From Paracamarosporium sp. OC-R06-R3 (lineage: Eukaryota; Ascomycota; Dothideomycetes; Pleosporales; Didymosphaeriaceae): a stretch of 42,570 nt of DNA. Both the position numbers and the translations under genes were made by a program. Positions 34,248 through 42,570 of the stretch are shown in pieces. Numbering within the stretch: position 1 is the first letter of the stretch; each line of letters opens with the position of its first letter. The notes under the pieces are model-generated. The model was not told where the DNA came from. It made no database searches and saw only the letters and a list, made by a program, of their open reading frames with translations. Where the stretch lies: the NCBI GenBank assembly GCA_019828545.1, contig JACVRA010000494.1:388-42957 (forward strand), written 5' to 3'.

Positions 34248-37200
34248 TTACGTCTGCTTTGCCAAAGAATAAACATTGTCTTTCTCATTACGGCTGAGCG
34301 TAAAGGTGACCAAGCAGTTGGGCGCTCCAGGCCGCGCCTCTGTAATCGTCAATATGGAGGTACCAGATTTTGCAACCGTTCCTCGAATCGTCATCTTGAA
34401 GCTTTCGCCTGGTTTGAGGACAGGTGTTTCTTTTGGGTCAGCTGGCTGTTTGAACTCAACACGGAAATTCCAACCCGTGTTACGCTCATTGGTGCCGTCG
34501 GGAGCGAAACACCTCTTGATCCAGTAAGGCTCAGTGCGATCGAATCGTGCCTCTCCGGCGCCGGGAACCTTTTCTTTAGGAGTGCTGTCGCCTTCGAGCC
34601 ACATGGAGGAGTTCGAGAAGAGGCACGGGTCATCGGTGCCAGTGTGGAACTCCAGTTTTGTGAAGGCGAGTGAGTCGGTCGAAGGGGTCCCGCGGTCAAG
34701 CGGTGTGGTTGGAGTAACCAACTTGATGTCTGTTCCGGTGTTGTTCTTTGCGATGATTTCGACCGGTACGTCAGATGTCGAACTACCGGGAAGATTAAGA
34801 GAGTACTCCAGGATGGAATTAGGAGGGTCATCAAGGTTCTTGACCCAGTCTTTCTTCATCCTCTCAACAAACTCTTCCGCGGCAGATGGCTGAGGTTTCG
34901 GCTGGCCCCATATCAGAAGGGCAATGGCGACAATCATGCCGGCAAAGAATAGAATTTGTCCAACGACGGGAATCCAGGCGACAGCCGGCAAGAAGATCTC
35001 TAAAATCCCTATGGCTACTAGACCAAACTCTATGACAATCTGGACGACGCTTAGAGCTTGGCCAGCCGGTGTCAGATTTTTCCACTGCGTGCAAAGATCC
35101 CAGATAAGGAATGCTCCAATGACCGCACCCAGAGCCACTGTCAAGATGCGAAGGGTTTTGCCTGAGATCGAAAATCGACGTTTTAATCGAGACCACAGTC
35201 CACCTTCACCTGCCTGTGCAGCTGCCCTTTCCACTTCCAAGCCCTCCTGAGCTGCTAGATCCATGGCATGTTCAAGCGTGTCATTAATAAGCGGACCGGC
35301 CATCCCTCTTCTGACCATCTTTTGATTGATGAGCTGACGTTCTGCGACAATCTGGGCCGCGGAGCGAGCTTCCTGTGAGACTAGATGCGGCCCTATCATG
35401 TTCAAGACTTGCTTCGAGGTGTCGCCCGCAATTCTGGCAATCTCCGATGGTGAGAGGTTTGGTTTCTGAGTGAAGATCATGGTCAGACTCAGTGCGAGGA
35501 ATAGTGCCTATTTTTATTAGCTACTGTTTTTAGTAAGACCTAGAATGCGTCGTACCTGACCAGCAAACATAAGCTTGCCGCCTGCCTTAGTGAAATTCGT
35601 CTGGTCGACGATGGCTAAATTCTTGAGCCCCGATGCACCAGATGTCGTAGAAAGCCAGATGCCGGTTGCTAATATCTTCATAGCGCCCATTCCCTTGCCT
35701 AAATTTGTCATAAGGTGCATCGTATCCGCAGCTCGTTTTGCAACTTGGTCTTTCTGAGTCCGATCGAAGAGCTCTCCGCGCTCCTTACTGAGGTGTTCCA
35801 TCTCTTTTAGGAGAACCTCTCGCAGTTCAGGGTCTAGATCCTGGTTGCCTTCCTCGGTCAAGGCATTTGTAAGCCATTTTGTGGTTTCTATCATCCATGG
35901 TTCCTCTTCGAACTTCTCGGCGGGTTCCGGAAGGTTGAATATTGTCTGGTAAATCATCTTGCGAACTTCTCGATAGAGATCCTGTGGGTACGCATGATTA
36001 GGATCCAGTACAAACAGAATGTTGCAGTATTTGTTGACCAGACTTTGCTGCAATGTTGTTAGTGACTGTTCAAATCTGGGAAATGGTCGTCTACCTTATC
36101 ATCCATGGGCTGCTGTATCATATCATTCATGTCACTTGCGATGACACTATTGAAAAAATCCTTCGCCCATTTTGTGCCATCGTCATCGATGAATTGCTTC
36201 AGAATAGGGTACAGCTGTAGCATGGCCTCTCTGACACAAATCTTGTTAAGTTGTGCGTATTCGGGAGCTTGCGAGAGACATTTAGGACCCTGTTCAATTG
36301 ATGAGAAAGGATTAAAAAAAGCATGAATTGGGTGCCTCACATTGCCCTGCCAGAAATACAGAATCTTGGCTTTCTCCTTCTCGGTGAACTTTGTGAGCCA
36401 GTCCTTGGTATTATATCCTTGAACAATCAAGAGAGACGTGTAAGCGGGTCCATACACATCCTTGACCCAAGTTGCAAGGTTACTCGGCAGGTCCTTCCCT
36501 AAGTGGTTTACAAGGCCTGTCAATTGGTTTTTGTTGAAAATCTTCTCTCTGTCGGAGGCTGCCATGTGGTAGTACATGACACTTGAGAGGATGTTCTTCG
36601 CCTTGCTTTGGATCTGAAATTATATTAATGGTGATGCTACGGGTCAGGTATATTTCACATACCGCATCATCTTGATAGTTTATGTTCTTGATTGATTGAA
36701 CATGGAAAGGACCTAACGGCCCTCGACGAACTTCTGCTGGTGGCTTTTGTGGTGTACTACCAGTTGAAGTTGGGGTACCAGTTGGTATGTGACCAGCAGA
36801 CGTGGACGTTGATGTACGGGGGTCAATGACTGCCGGTTTGGCCAGGTCTCCTGGATTTGACATGAAGAGGTGTCTTTGCAGGTGTTAGTCTATGGTCAGA
36901 AATGCAATGCTGAATACTTACTGTTTTCCTGCAAGGGTTTTGCTTCGACTATCGTATTCTGAAATTGTACCCATGACTGTCTTACGATCGTCGCCAAACA
37001 CGAGTTGTATTTCAGCAAACACGAATGGGATGGAGATATCGGTTCCCAGCTGAGTTTTGAATGTCCAGTTCGTGGTATACTCATCCGTCTGGTCTCGTAA
37101 ATTGTCAAGCGCCGTGAGCGCATCTGGAGTAAGAATGATCGTGCCCTTCACTTTGCCGTAGTTTGGATCTTTGAGCCCAGCTACCTTGCCAACAGCACTT

Positions 37201-40178
37201 GTATAAAGAGACTGCAACTTGTCTTTTCCATTTAAAAGCTTCTTATTGATCAGTATGAGGAGATTGTCCAAGTCAGGGAGACTGAGAGACATGCCCGCCA
37301 ATCCATCATAACTGAGACGTCCGAAAACGAGGTCAAGCGGTCCGAACGGTGTGGAAATTGTCGGTGCGACTTGGCCTTCCTTATAGTTGGCCTCATCGTA
37401 TATCATATTGAACCTCATTGGGGGGACAATAGGAATGGGCTTGCCCGGGATAGTGTTGTCAGAAACATCGCTGGTGGTGGTGTTGGTGTTAGCCATGTTC
37501 TCAACTGGTTGTGATGTATCTGCCGCTGCCATAAGGGAGAAGTGGGTGGCTTTGAGATCATGAATATCTTCTGGAGCGGCCTCTTTCAGGGTTGAGATCT
37601 CCACCATTCGTGGAACTTGGATAGCAACAGTCTCGTTCTGGACAAGGTCCATAGTAACGCCTGAGTCCATTGTGGTAGACGTTGTTTCGCTCTTCAAAAC
37701 CCAATCGCCCGATGGTGCCAGAATGGAAGTGGCTGTTGTGATAGAATCTGTAGAGCTAGTAGATTCCGCTGTAAATACATGTTGTGTAGTACTGACAACT
37801 GCCGCTCGTGAGTTGGTGCCCACTACCAAGAACTGCAAAGGTGCTGTAGGAATGATGTCGTGACCATCTTCGTCTCGTGAATATATGACCTGTCCATAAC
37901 CCGAGAGCGTAAAGGGATCGATAGATATAATTCCATGTTCGAAGGTGTTATCTGGATCGTCCATGGACCTCGACCAGGTAATTTCATCGGAATCGATACG
38001 GGCACGCTCGCAAACGTCTCCATATACGGCAACAACCCCCTCAACAATTGTTACCAACGGCAACTGCCCTCGGAGCCCGGAGTAATCAACGTTAGCAATT
38101 GGTTCCGGATAGAACGCAGCAGTTGCATGCAAGGGGCTAGAAAGTTTATTTGTGGCGACACTGTACATGCGCATTGAGTGGTCGGAAGCCAACTCTGTAC
38201 GCATCTCCGTTTGAAGAACCTCTCCCATCGTCGAGATCCCAAATCGCTCAAACAAGGGTTGAAGCTCTCGTAGAGCTAACAGGGCTTTGCTTTGGTCCGC
38301 TTGCGGTATCATGGAAAGAGCTTTACATATGCTCTTCATCGTGATCTACCATTCCAATGAGTAGGAACCGATAGAAAAAGCTGACATGCTTACCTCTGGA
38401 TAGTTCACAGCTACCTTGTAGCGATTGGCGTGGTAACTACGACGGCCCTCACGCAAGTGAACCCCATATACATACCTCACGTCCGGGCGAAACACTGAAG
38501 ATACACTCTGTACCAAGACATGCTCGTAGTCTGTAGAATTCTGTTGCAATCGAAGAACCACATGGCCTACAGATAGTCGCCCAATGTCTGCCCATGGATT
38601 CTCCTTCATTGCGAGCGACGGGTCAAGGGCGCGCAGTCCGGTGGTCGTGAAGAACACATGACCGGCTGTGAAAAAAGGCTCATCATCATCTAATACTCAT
38701 TAGCAAATGGACCTAAGAAGCCCGCGAATACAGAAAAACTTACTGAAGCCATGAATCATAGGGTTATCAACAGGCACTTGGACCTTCTCGTCCGATACAA
38801 GTCCCCATTCGTCAAACTGGCCTCGAGTAAGAACCCAATCATTTTCTTTCAAGTCTTCGATAGCGACATTCCCTTCCTGGCTGTAGATTTGGGTCCCGGC
38901 GACAAAGCAAGAACCGAATGGGCTGGGGATATCGATCGAATAGTTGTTAGGAGCATCCGATGTGACAAAATAGGACCATCTAGACCGAGCTTTTTTGGCT
39001 GTGTCAGTTCACTCGGGCACTTTAAGGACAATCAAAAATATTCGTATGACCACGTGGGCATCGAAGCCGCAGGTCTGAAAGGAGATACGTACCGTTAGAG
39101 ATCCAGTCCTTAACGCCTTGTCCTAGAACATTTGTAATTGATCCAGGCATGGGGGCTCCTCCGGAGAAAGGTGGCGGTGGGTTATAGTGAGCAACGTTGA
39201 TCTGAGCCGCCGTGCTGATGGCAGAATCGTAAAGTCCTTCCTTGTCTGCCCACATGGAATCCAGCATATGGGTATACGCTTTCCAATCCCCCAGTTCAAT
39301 ACCATCCATTGAGGCTGCCGTTGAAACAATTGCGGAATTTTGTACTGCCTTGATGGGATGATAAACTTCCTGGCCCGAGGGAGGGCGGAAGCGATCATTG
39401 CTTCCCATGAGAGCGTAATTCACGGGTAGGGCTTTGGCAACAAGAGTAACAATCGCCTTGAAATGATCCTCCTTGTCAGCTGCAAGGGTGAGCCAAGTGT
39501 GCGCGACATCACCATAATGATGAGACCAGACGTCCTCGGATTTGTGAATGGAGGGGCTTAGTCCATTCTGAAAGTAGTTCGCCATGAAGAGCATAGTAGA
39601 GCTGAATGCTTGATTTCCATTGAGAGCATCCGTGACGATCTCATCATTGAAAGTGGCGGGATCTTCTAATTTGGCCTTGAACGCGGCAACAAAGGCGCTG
39701 TCAGTCGCGAGGGATTGAAGGTCAGGGAGAGAGTTGTTCTTCAGTTGTTGGTCAACGTGATCAGCATAACAGTACCCGGTCAGGCGGCAGACTGAGTCTG
39801 TAGTCGCATCTTTGGCGTTAGACTAAATTTATGGTCAGTCTTCTCCCTCGATCCAGAGTTCATCCCAGACGAATTGAGTCTTACAGCGTTGATACAGTTT
39901 CGGAAACCATGCTTGTCCTGTTTCTCTGGAAGTCGAGCAATGGCTGACGCGGTCACAGACTGAGCTAAATCACGGAGCACTTCCTTAGCAGACTGGCTGC
40001 TCAGATGCTGACCATTGATGATCTTTTCGTTGGCTAGGAGAGGTCCAAGGTTTGGCTCAATGAAATGGACATCTCCAACATTTCTTGCCTGATGGTACAG
40101 CTGCTCCACCCAATTATTTACAGGAAATGGCTCGGTGTTGACAAGGCCCCGATAGACTTTCTCTGCTTGTGAAGCCAT
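34248..40178 (-). CDS. Giant HINT-domain protein with C-terminal membrane segments, 10 exons
   Basis: Exons 40178-39885, 39822-39093, 38998-38744, 38689-38394, 38345-36922, 36873-36663, 36613-36341, 36289-36095, 36047-35556 and 35507-34248 all agree in phase and give 1809 aa. Residues 1-341 are helical, with no signal peptide and no family I know. Residues 372-525 form a HINT domain (separate entry). Residues 526-1000 are mixed alpha/beta. A Ser/Thr/Pro-rich linker at about 1010-1045 follows, then helical sequence to 1500. Three hydrophobic segments lie at about 1509-1527, 1541-1565 and 1567-1590, followed by a soluble beta-rich C-terminal domain. HINT domains in such settings self-cleave or release a C-terminal part, as in hedgehog proteins and bacterial polymorphic toxins. 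Whether this protein is an effector, a structural or a signalling protein cannot be told. The 51-bp seventh intron is in frame and could be retained. A minus-strand TATATA lies at 40334-40339. Confidence 0.8.
38394..38909 (-). other. HINT (hedgehog/intein) domain coding segment
   Basis: The segment starts at codon Cys372 in GSCFVAGTQIYS, continues with VAIEDLKENDWVLTR (the usual xIEDLKxGDxVL), carries TAGH in FFTAGHVFFTTTG (Thr434, His437, the TxxH block) and ends near YHANRYKVAVNYPE. The first Cys, the Thr and the His are the residues needed for the N-to-S acyl shift and thioester formation. There is no His-Asn followed by Cys/Ser/Thr at the end, so protein splicing of the intein kind is not expected; hedgehog-like cleavage at Ser371-Cys372 is. 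The segment spans the 3' part of exon 3 and all of exon 4, with a 54-bp intron between them. Confidence 0.82.
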
Positions 40179-41224
40179 TGTGCGAGAGGCGACCTTCAAC
40201 AGAAACGCGCGGAGACCGTATGATTTAGAGGGACAGTGTGCGGAACGAAACGAGACCTTCTGACGGTGTTTGGAGCAGGTCTAATCAAGCCAGAAGCAGA
40301 GGGTTTTCTGTGGGTATGAGGATCAATGGCAACTATATACACAATAGAGCAATGTCTAGGTTCGGTTTTCAGCTGTACTCCAGAGACAGAACGTAAAGCC
40401 ATTCGAACGATGACGTACCTAAAGATGTCGATTTACGTTATTGCAGACCATGTCCGGTCGATTGCAGTATTGCCAACGAAGTATAATGTACACACCACAA
40501 CGACAATGGTTAGTACGAAACAGATAGAGACAAGCCCAGTGTGCAATCGACGGTCCTGCACGTTATCACATGTTTGGTGGAGCTGAGAACAGATCAGATC
40601 GGCTGGCGCAGATTATTGACATTCAAGATCTAGTTGTTTCAAGCGAACGCCTGCGGCCAGACCGAGAAGATCGTAGGCGAGGCGTAGCGGTTGTTCAGCT
40701 TGGAAAGGATTGGGCCCCACTTTTGTGTATAATGCATGTTGTGCGCAGTGTTAGTTTGGCTAGATTCTCGTAAAGCTCAGAATCTGCGGGTGGTAGGCGA
40801 ATTTTGGGGCCAGTGGCTTTAGCACGGCAAGCGAAGCGAACGATGGGTCCATTGGTGGCTAGCTGAAGGCATCGCGTATGCCGTCTGACCCCTGTAGACA
40901 TGGAGTGTAAGTAGGCTATGGGTAAGCGAGCAGTGGGACTGCATCCCCAAGAACTGGTAAGCTAACAAAATGCTGTAGATTCGACCTGCGATGCGGCCAT
41001 TGATACGCATATCTTTCTTAGAACTCGTCGGTTTTGACTCTGAGTATTGTGGCTTGGATACTTACCCTTACGGTCCTAAGTCCATAAGCCTATTACACCT
41101 TAAGAAACTCAACTAGCGCAATCACGACCTCAACACGTCCATATTACAATCCCACCTGCATTAGGCCATCCGATGCATCCACCCAATATAAAATTTTCTT
41201 AAGGTTTAGAGATAATGGCCACTT
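40179..41224. other. Intergenic, no supported gene
   Basis: Short open frames exist on both strands, but none has a recognisable motif. This kilobase separates the HINT gene's start from the PKS remnant and should contain the HINT gene promoter. Confidence 0.55.
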
Positions 41225-41824
41225 CTAGAAGGACATTCTGGTTTCTAGTACTATTTGTGTTAGACCCAGGACCTTGGTCTGCACATCAAGGAGCTTAAGG
41301 AATGGCACTTCGCACTTGTATGTGCTAACAAGCCAATTCCTCAGCTCTGCTTCGATTAGGTTATCAACACCATGCTCAGAGACGCTTGATGTTTTCCCAT
41401 CTTTGATGTCTTCCACTGGAATGAACAGCATATCCGTCACGAGAACGATGATTATGTCCGTGATTAAACGAAGGACTTCATCCGACCGAGATTCTTGAAA
41501 CGACGAGTCAGCTTCTTCCGCGGAAGCATCCGGCTGAGGGCGTAAGCCTCGACAGGACCTTGATTCGTTGTTCTCAGCGATATTGAACATTTCCCGACGG
41601 ACGTGTGAGAACCGTGCGTCAAAATACCATCTGGAACGTTGCGCCCCTTGGTTGCTGGCTTTATCTGTTAGAATTCTGGATGGCTCCAGACAAGTGATAA
41701 GATTCGCAGTAGGAGGTTCCGACAAGAAGGCAGCCTTGATGATGCGAAGGAAATCCTGTTCCCCAGTACCGAATAGGTTGATATGATCCAACACTGCAAT
41801 TTTTGCGGCCGATGCCGTTCGCAA
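41225..41824 (-). pseudogene. C-terminal remnant of a second reducing PKS (KR tail-ACP)
   Basis: A 199-codon open frame without an ATG matches the end of an HR-PKS. FLRIIKAAFL, CLEPSRIL and WYFDARFSHVRREM correspond to the KR-to-ACP linker, and DMLFIPVEDI...ELRNWLV to the carrier domain; the frame ends soon after, where such proteins normally end. The phosphopantetheine attachment block reads HGVDNLIEAEL instead of GVDSL, so the Ser is Asn (codon 41362-41360) and the carrier could not be loaded. Everything upstream of the KR tail is missing. It abuts an O-methyltransferase fragment transcribed the other way. It is unlike the ACP of the main PKS ([10 protein letters not shown]), so it is not a local copy of that gene. 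Confidence 0.75.
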
Positions 41825-42000
41825 TGTCTAACGATCCCCAAATCATCCAGCTAACACGCGAAATCAGTCAAAAGACTAATATACTGGGCGACTACTTCGC
41901 AGCGCATGACCTCCCGTTCCCATCGCTAGATGCTTCTGCAGCACTATCCGCACAAGTTCCAGAAGACATCGAGCTGCAGAAGCGGGGTGATGCGAGCGAG
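41824..42000 (+). pseudogene. N-terminal fragment of a secondary-metabolite O-methyltransferase
   Basis: From ATG at 41824 the frame reads IQLTREISQKTNILGDYF, AAHDLPFPSLDASA and VPEDIELQK, the characteristic dimerisation-region opening of fungal SAM-dependent O-methyltransferases in secondary metabolism (I..LT..I...T.I..DYL...LP.PSFD). Family resemblance stops near 42000, where the terminal sequence of a transposon begins. The SAM-binding domain is therefore absent and the gene is dead. Its start lies against the PKS remnant on the other strand, which points to rearrangement. Confidence 0.6.
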
Positions 42001-42034
42001 TCGGGGCGTGCAGGCCGACACTACCGTGTCCGTG

Positions 42035-42063
42035 CGCGTAAAGCCCGGATTCGCGTAAAGCCC
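42035..42063 (+). repeat. Subterminal direct repeat of the transposon
   Basis: CGCGTAAAGCCC occurs at 42035-42046 and again at 42052-42063, 17 bp apart. Paired subterminal repeats of this kind are typical binding sites for the N-terminal helix-turn-helix of pogo-type transposases. Confidence 0.6.
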
Positions 42064-42112
42064 CGGTGCCAACAAAACACCCTAAACTTCAACACGCGAC
42101 AACTCCACCAAT

Positions 42113-42570
42113 ATGGATCCAATTCAAGCTGCAATCAATGATATTAAATCGCTAGAACTAGGAGAAGACTTCTCGTACACAAAAATTGCTGCTAAATACG
42201 GTGTTGATCGATCCGCGCTAGCCCGAAGGCACAAAGGCCTAACGCGCCCTCTACAGGTCAAGAACTTTGACCAGCAGAAACTCAACCCACAACAAGAGCA
42301 GGAGCTTGTCAGATATATCAAAAGACTCACAGAGAAACACCTACCACCTACACGAGAGATGATCCAGAGCTTTGCCTCTACGATAGCAAAGGAGCCAGTC
42401 TTAGAGAGCTAGGTTACCTGCTTCATCAACCGACAGAATGATTAGCTTATCTCGCAATGGACGACTGGCATGGACAGCAATCGCCACTAAGCTGATTTAG
42501 GTGATAAATATCGACTCTACTTTACCTACCTACATGGGAAAATCAATTAGTATCAGATTGATCCTCAGCA
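42113..42570 (+). pseudogene. pogo-family transposase, N-terminal part with stops
   Basis: The frame starts MDPIQAAINDI and contains the psq-type helix-turn-helix (FSYTKIAAKYGVDRSALARR) and the beginning of the second, CENP-B-like DNA-binding region (LPPTREMIQSFAS, then VTCFINR). In-frame stops occur at 42410 (TAG), 42443 (TAG), 42488 (TAA) and 42548 (TAG), while family-like sequence continues between them (LISQWTTGMDSNRH, DKYRLYF). The first stop replaces the Trp normally found in SWVTRF, a G-to-A change. The stops disable the copy. The DDE catalytic domain lies beyond the window. Confidence 0.82.

Larger units (their letters stand above)
42010..42570 (+). mobile_element. Fot1/pogo-like DNA transposon, left part
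   Basis: GC-rich terminal sequence with subterminal repeats (42035-42063) precedes a transposase reading frame starting at 42113. The element runs off the right edge of the window, so its other end and target-site duplication cannot be seen. The left boundary is estimated from where methyltransferase similarity ends. Confidence 0.65.

Noticed and set aside
36290..36340. 51-bp in-frame segment of the HINT gene read as coding
   Set aside because: It has a GTGAGG donor, a T-rich tract and an ACAG acceptor and reads poorly as protein, so I treat it as an intron, though retention would not break the frame.
38394..38909. A protein-splicing intein
   Set aside because: No homing endonuclease insert, and no His-Asn followed by Cys/Ser/Thr at the C-terminal end; the hedgehog/PT-HINT type fits better.
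34248..40178. Several separate small genes instead of one HINT gene
   Set aside because: Nine consecutive introns all join in matching phase with standard splice sites, which is unlikely unless it is a single gene.
1..42570. CRISPR arrays, tRNA or rRNA genes
   Set aside because: None seen; CRISPR is not expected in a fungal genome and the only tandem repeats are the 47-bp and 15-bp ones described.

Overview
The window looks like a piece of a filamentous ascomycete genome. The evidence is short GT-AG introns (about 42-95 bp, two longer), a highly reducing polyketide synthase (HR-PKS) next to an efflux pump, a Ty3/gypsy retroelement wrecked in the way repeat-induced point mutation (RIP) does it, and a Fot1/pogo-type DNA transposon. 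The species is not identifiable from what I see. All gene models come from splice signals and reading-phase bookkeeping done by eye; no search was run.

Layout. (a) 1-7490 is an AT-rich, RIP-degraded block. Its first 5.4 kb still reads, through dozens of stops, as gag, protease, RT, RNase H, integrase and chromodomain of a chromovirus. (b) 7504-14355 is a mixed accessory stretch: an intact three-exon short-chain dehydrogenase ending right at the AT-rich block, a metallo-beta-lactamase-fold pseudogene with two TAG stops, a two-exon zinc-type alcohol dehydrogenase, and a small beta-rich ORF. (c) 14943-27822 is a secondary-metabolite core: an 11-exon HR-PKS of about 3261 aa (KS-AT-DH-MT-ER-KR-ACP-carnitine acyltransferase), divergent from a four-exon, 14-helix-type MFS exporter. 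They share a 659-bp promoter region containing a perfect 11-bp inverted repeat. (d) 28629-32618 holds a processive family-2 glycosyltransferase (five exons) and a DUF2306-type membrane protein (three exons), transcribed divergently. (e) 34248-40178 is one ten-exon gene for a 1809-aa protein with a HINT (hedgehog/intein-type) self-processing domain in its middle and three hydrophobic segments near its C-terminus. (f) 41225-42570 is a scrap yard: the C-terminal end of a second PKS whose ACP serine is replaced by Asn, abutting the N-terminal end of an O-methyltransferase, itself cut by a decayed pogo-like transposon.

How the parts may work together. The PKS would build a reduced, C-methylated chain and off-load it through its own acyltransferase domain instead of a thioesterase. 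The MFS protein would export the product, and the alcohol dehydrogenase and SDR are possible redox tailoring enzymes. The glycosyltransferase and DUF2306 protein may be unrelated neighbours. The HINT protein is the least explained gene and the best candidate for something undescribed: it has the Cys, Thr and His expected of a self-cleaving HINT domain, embedded in a large protein whose other parts I do not recognise.
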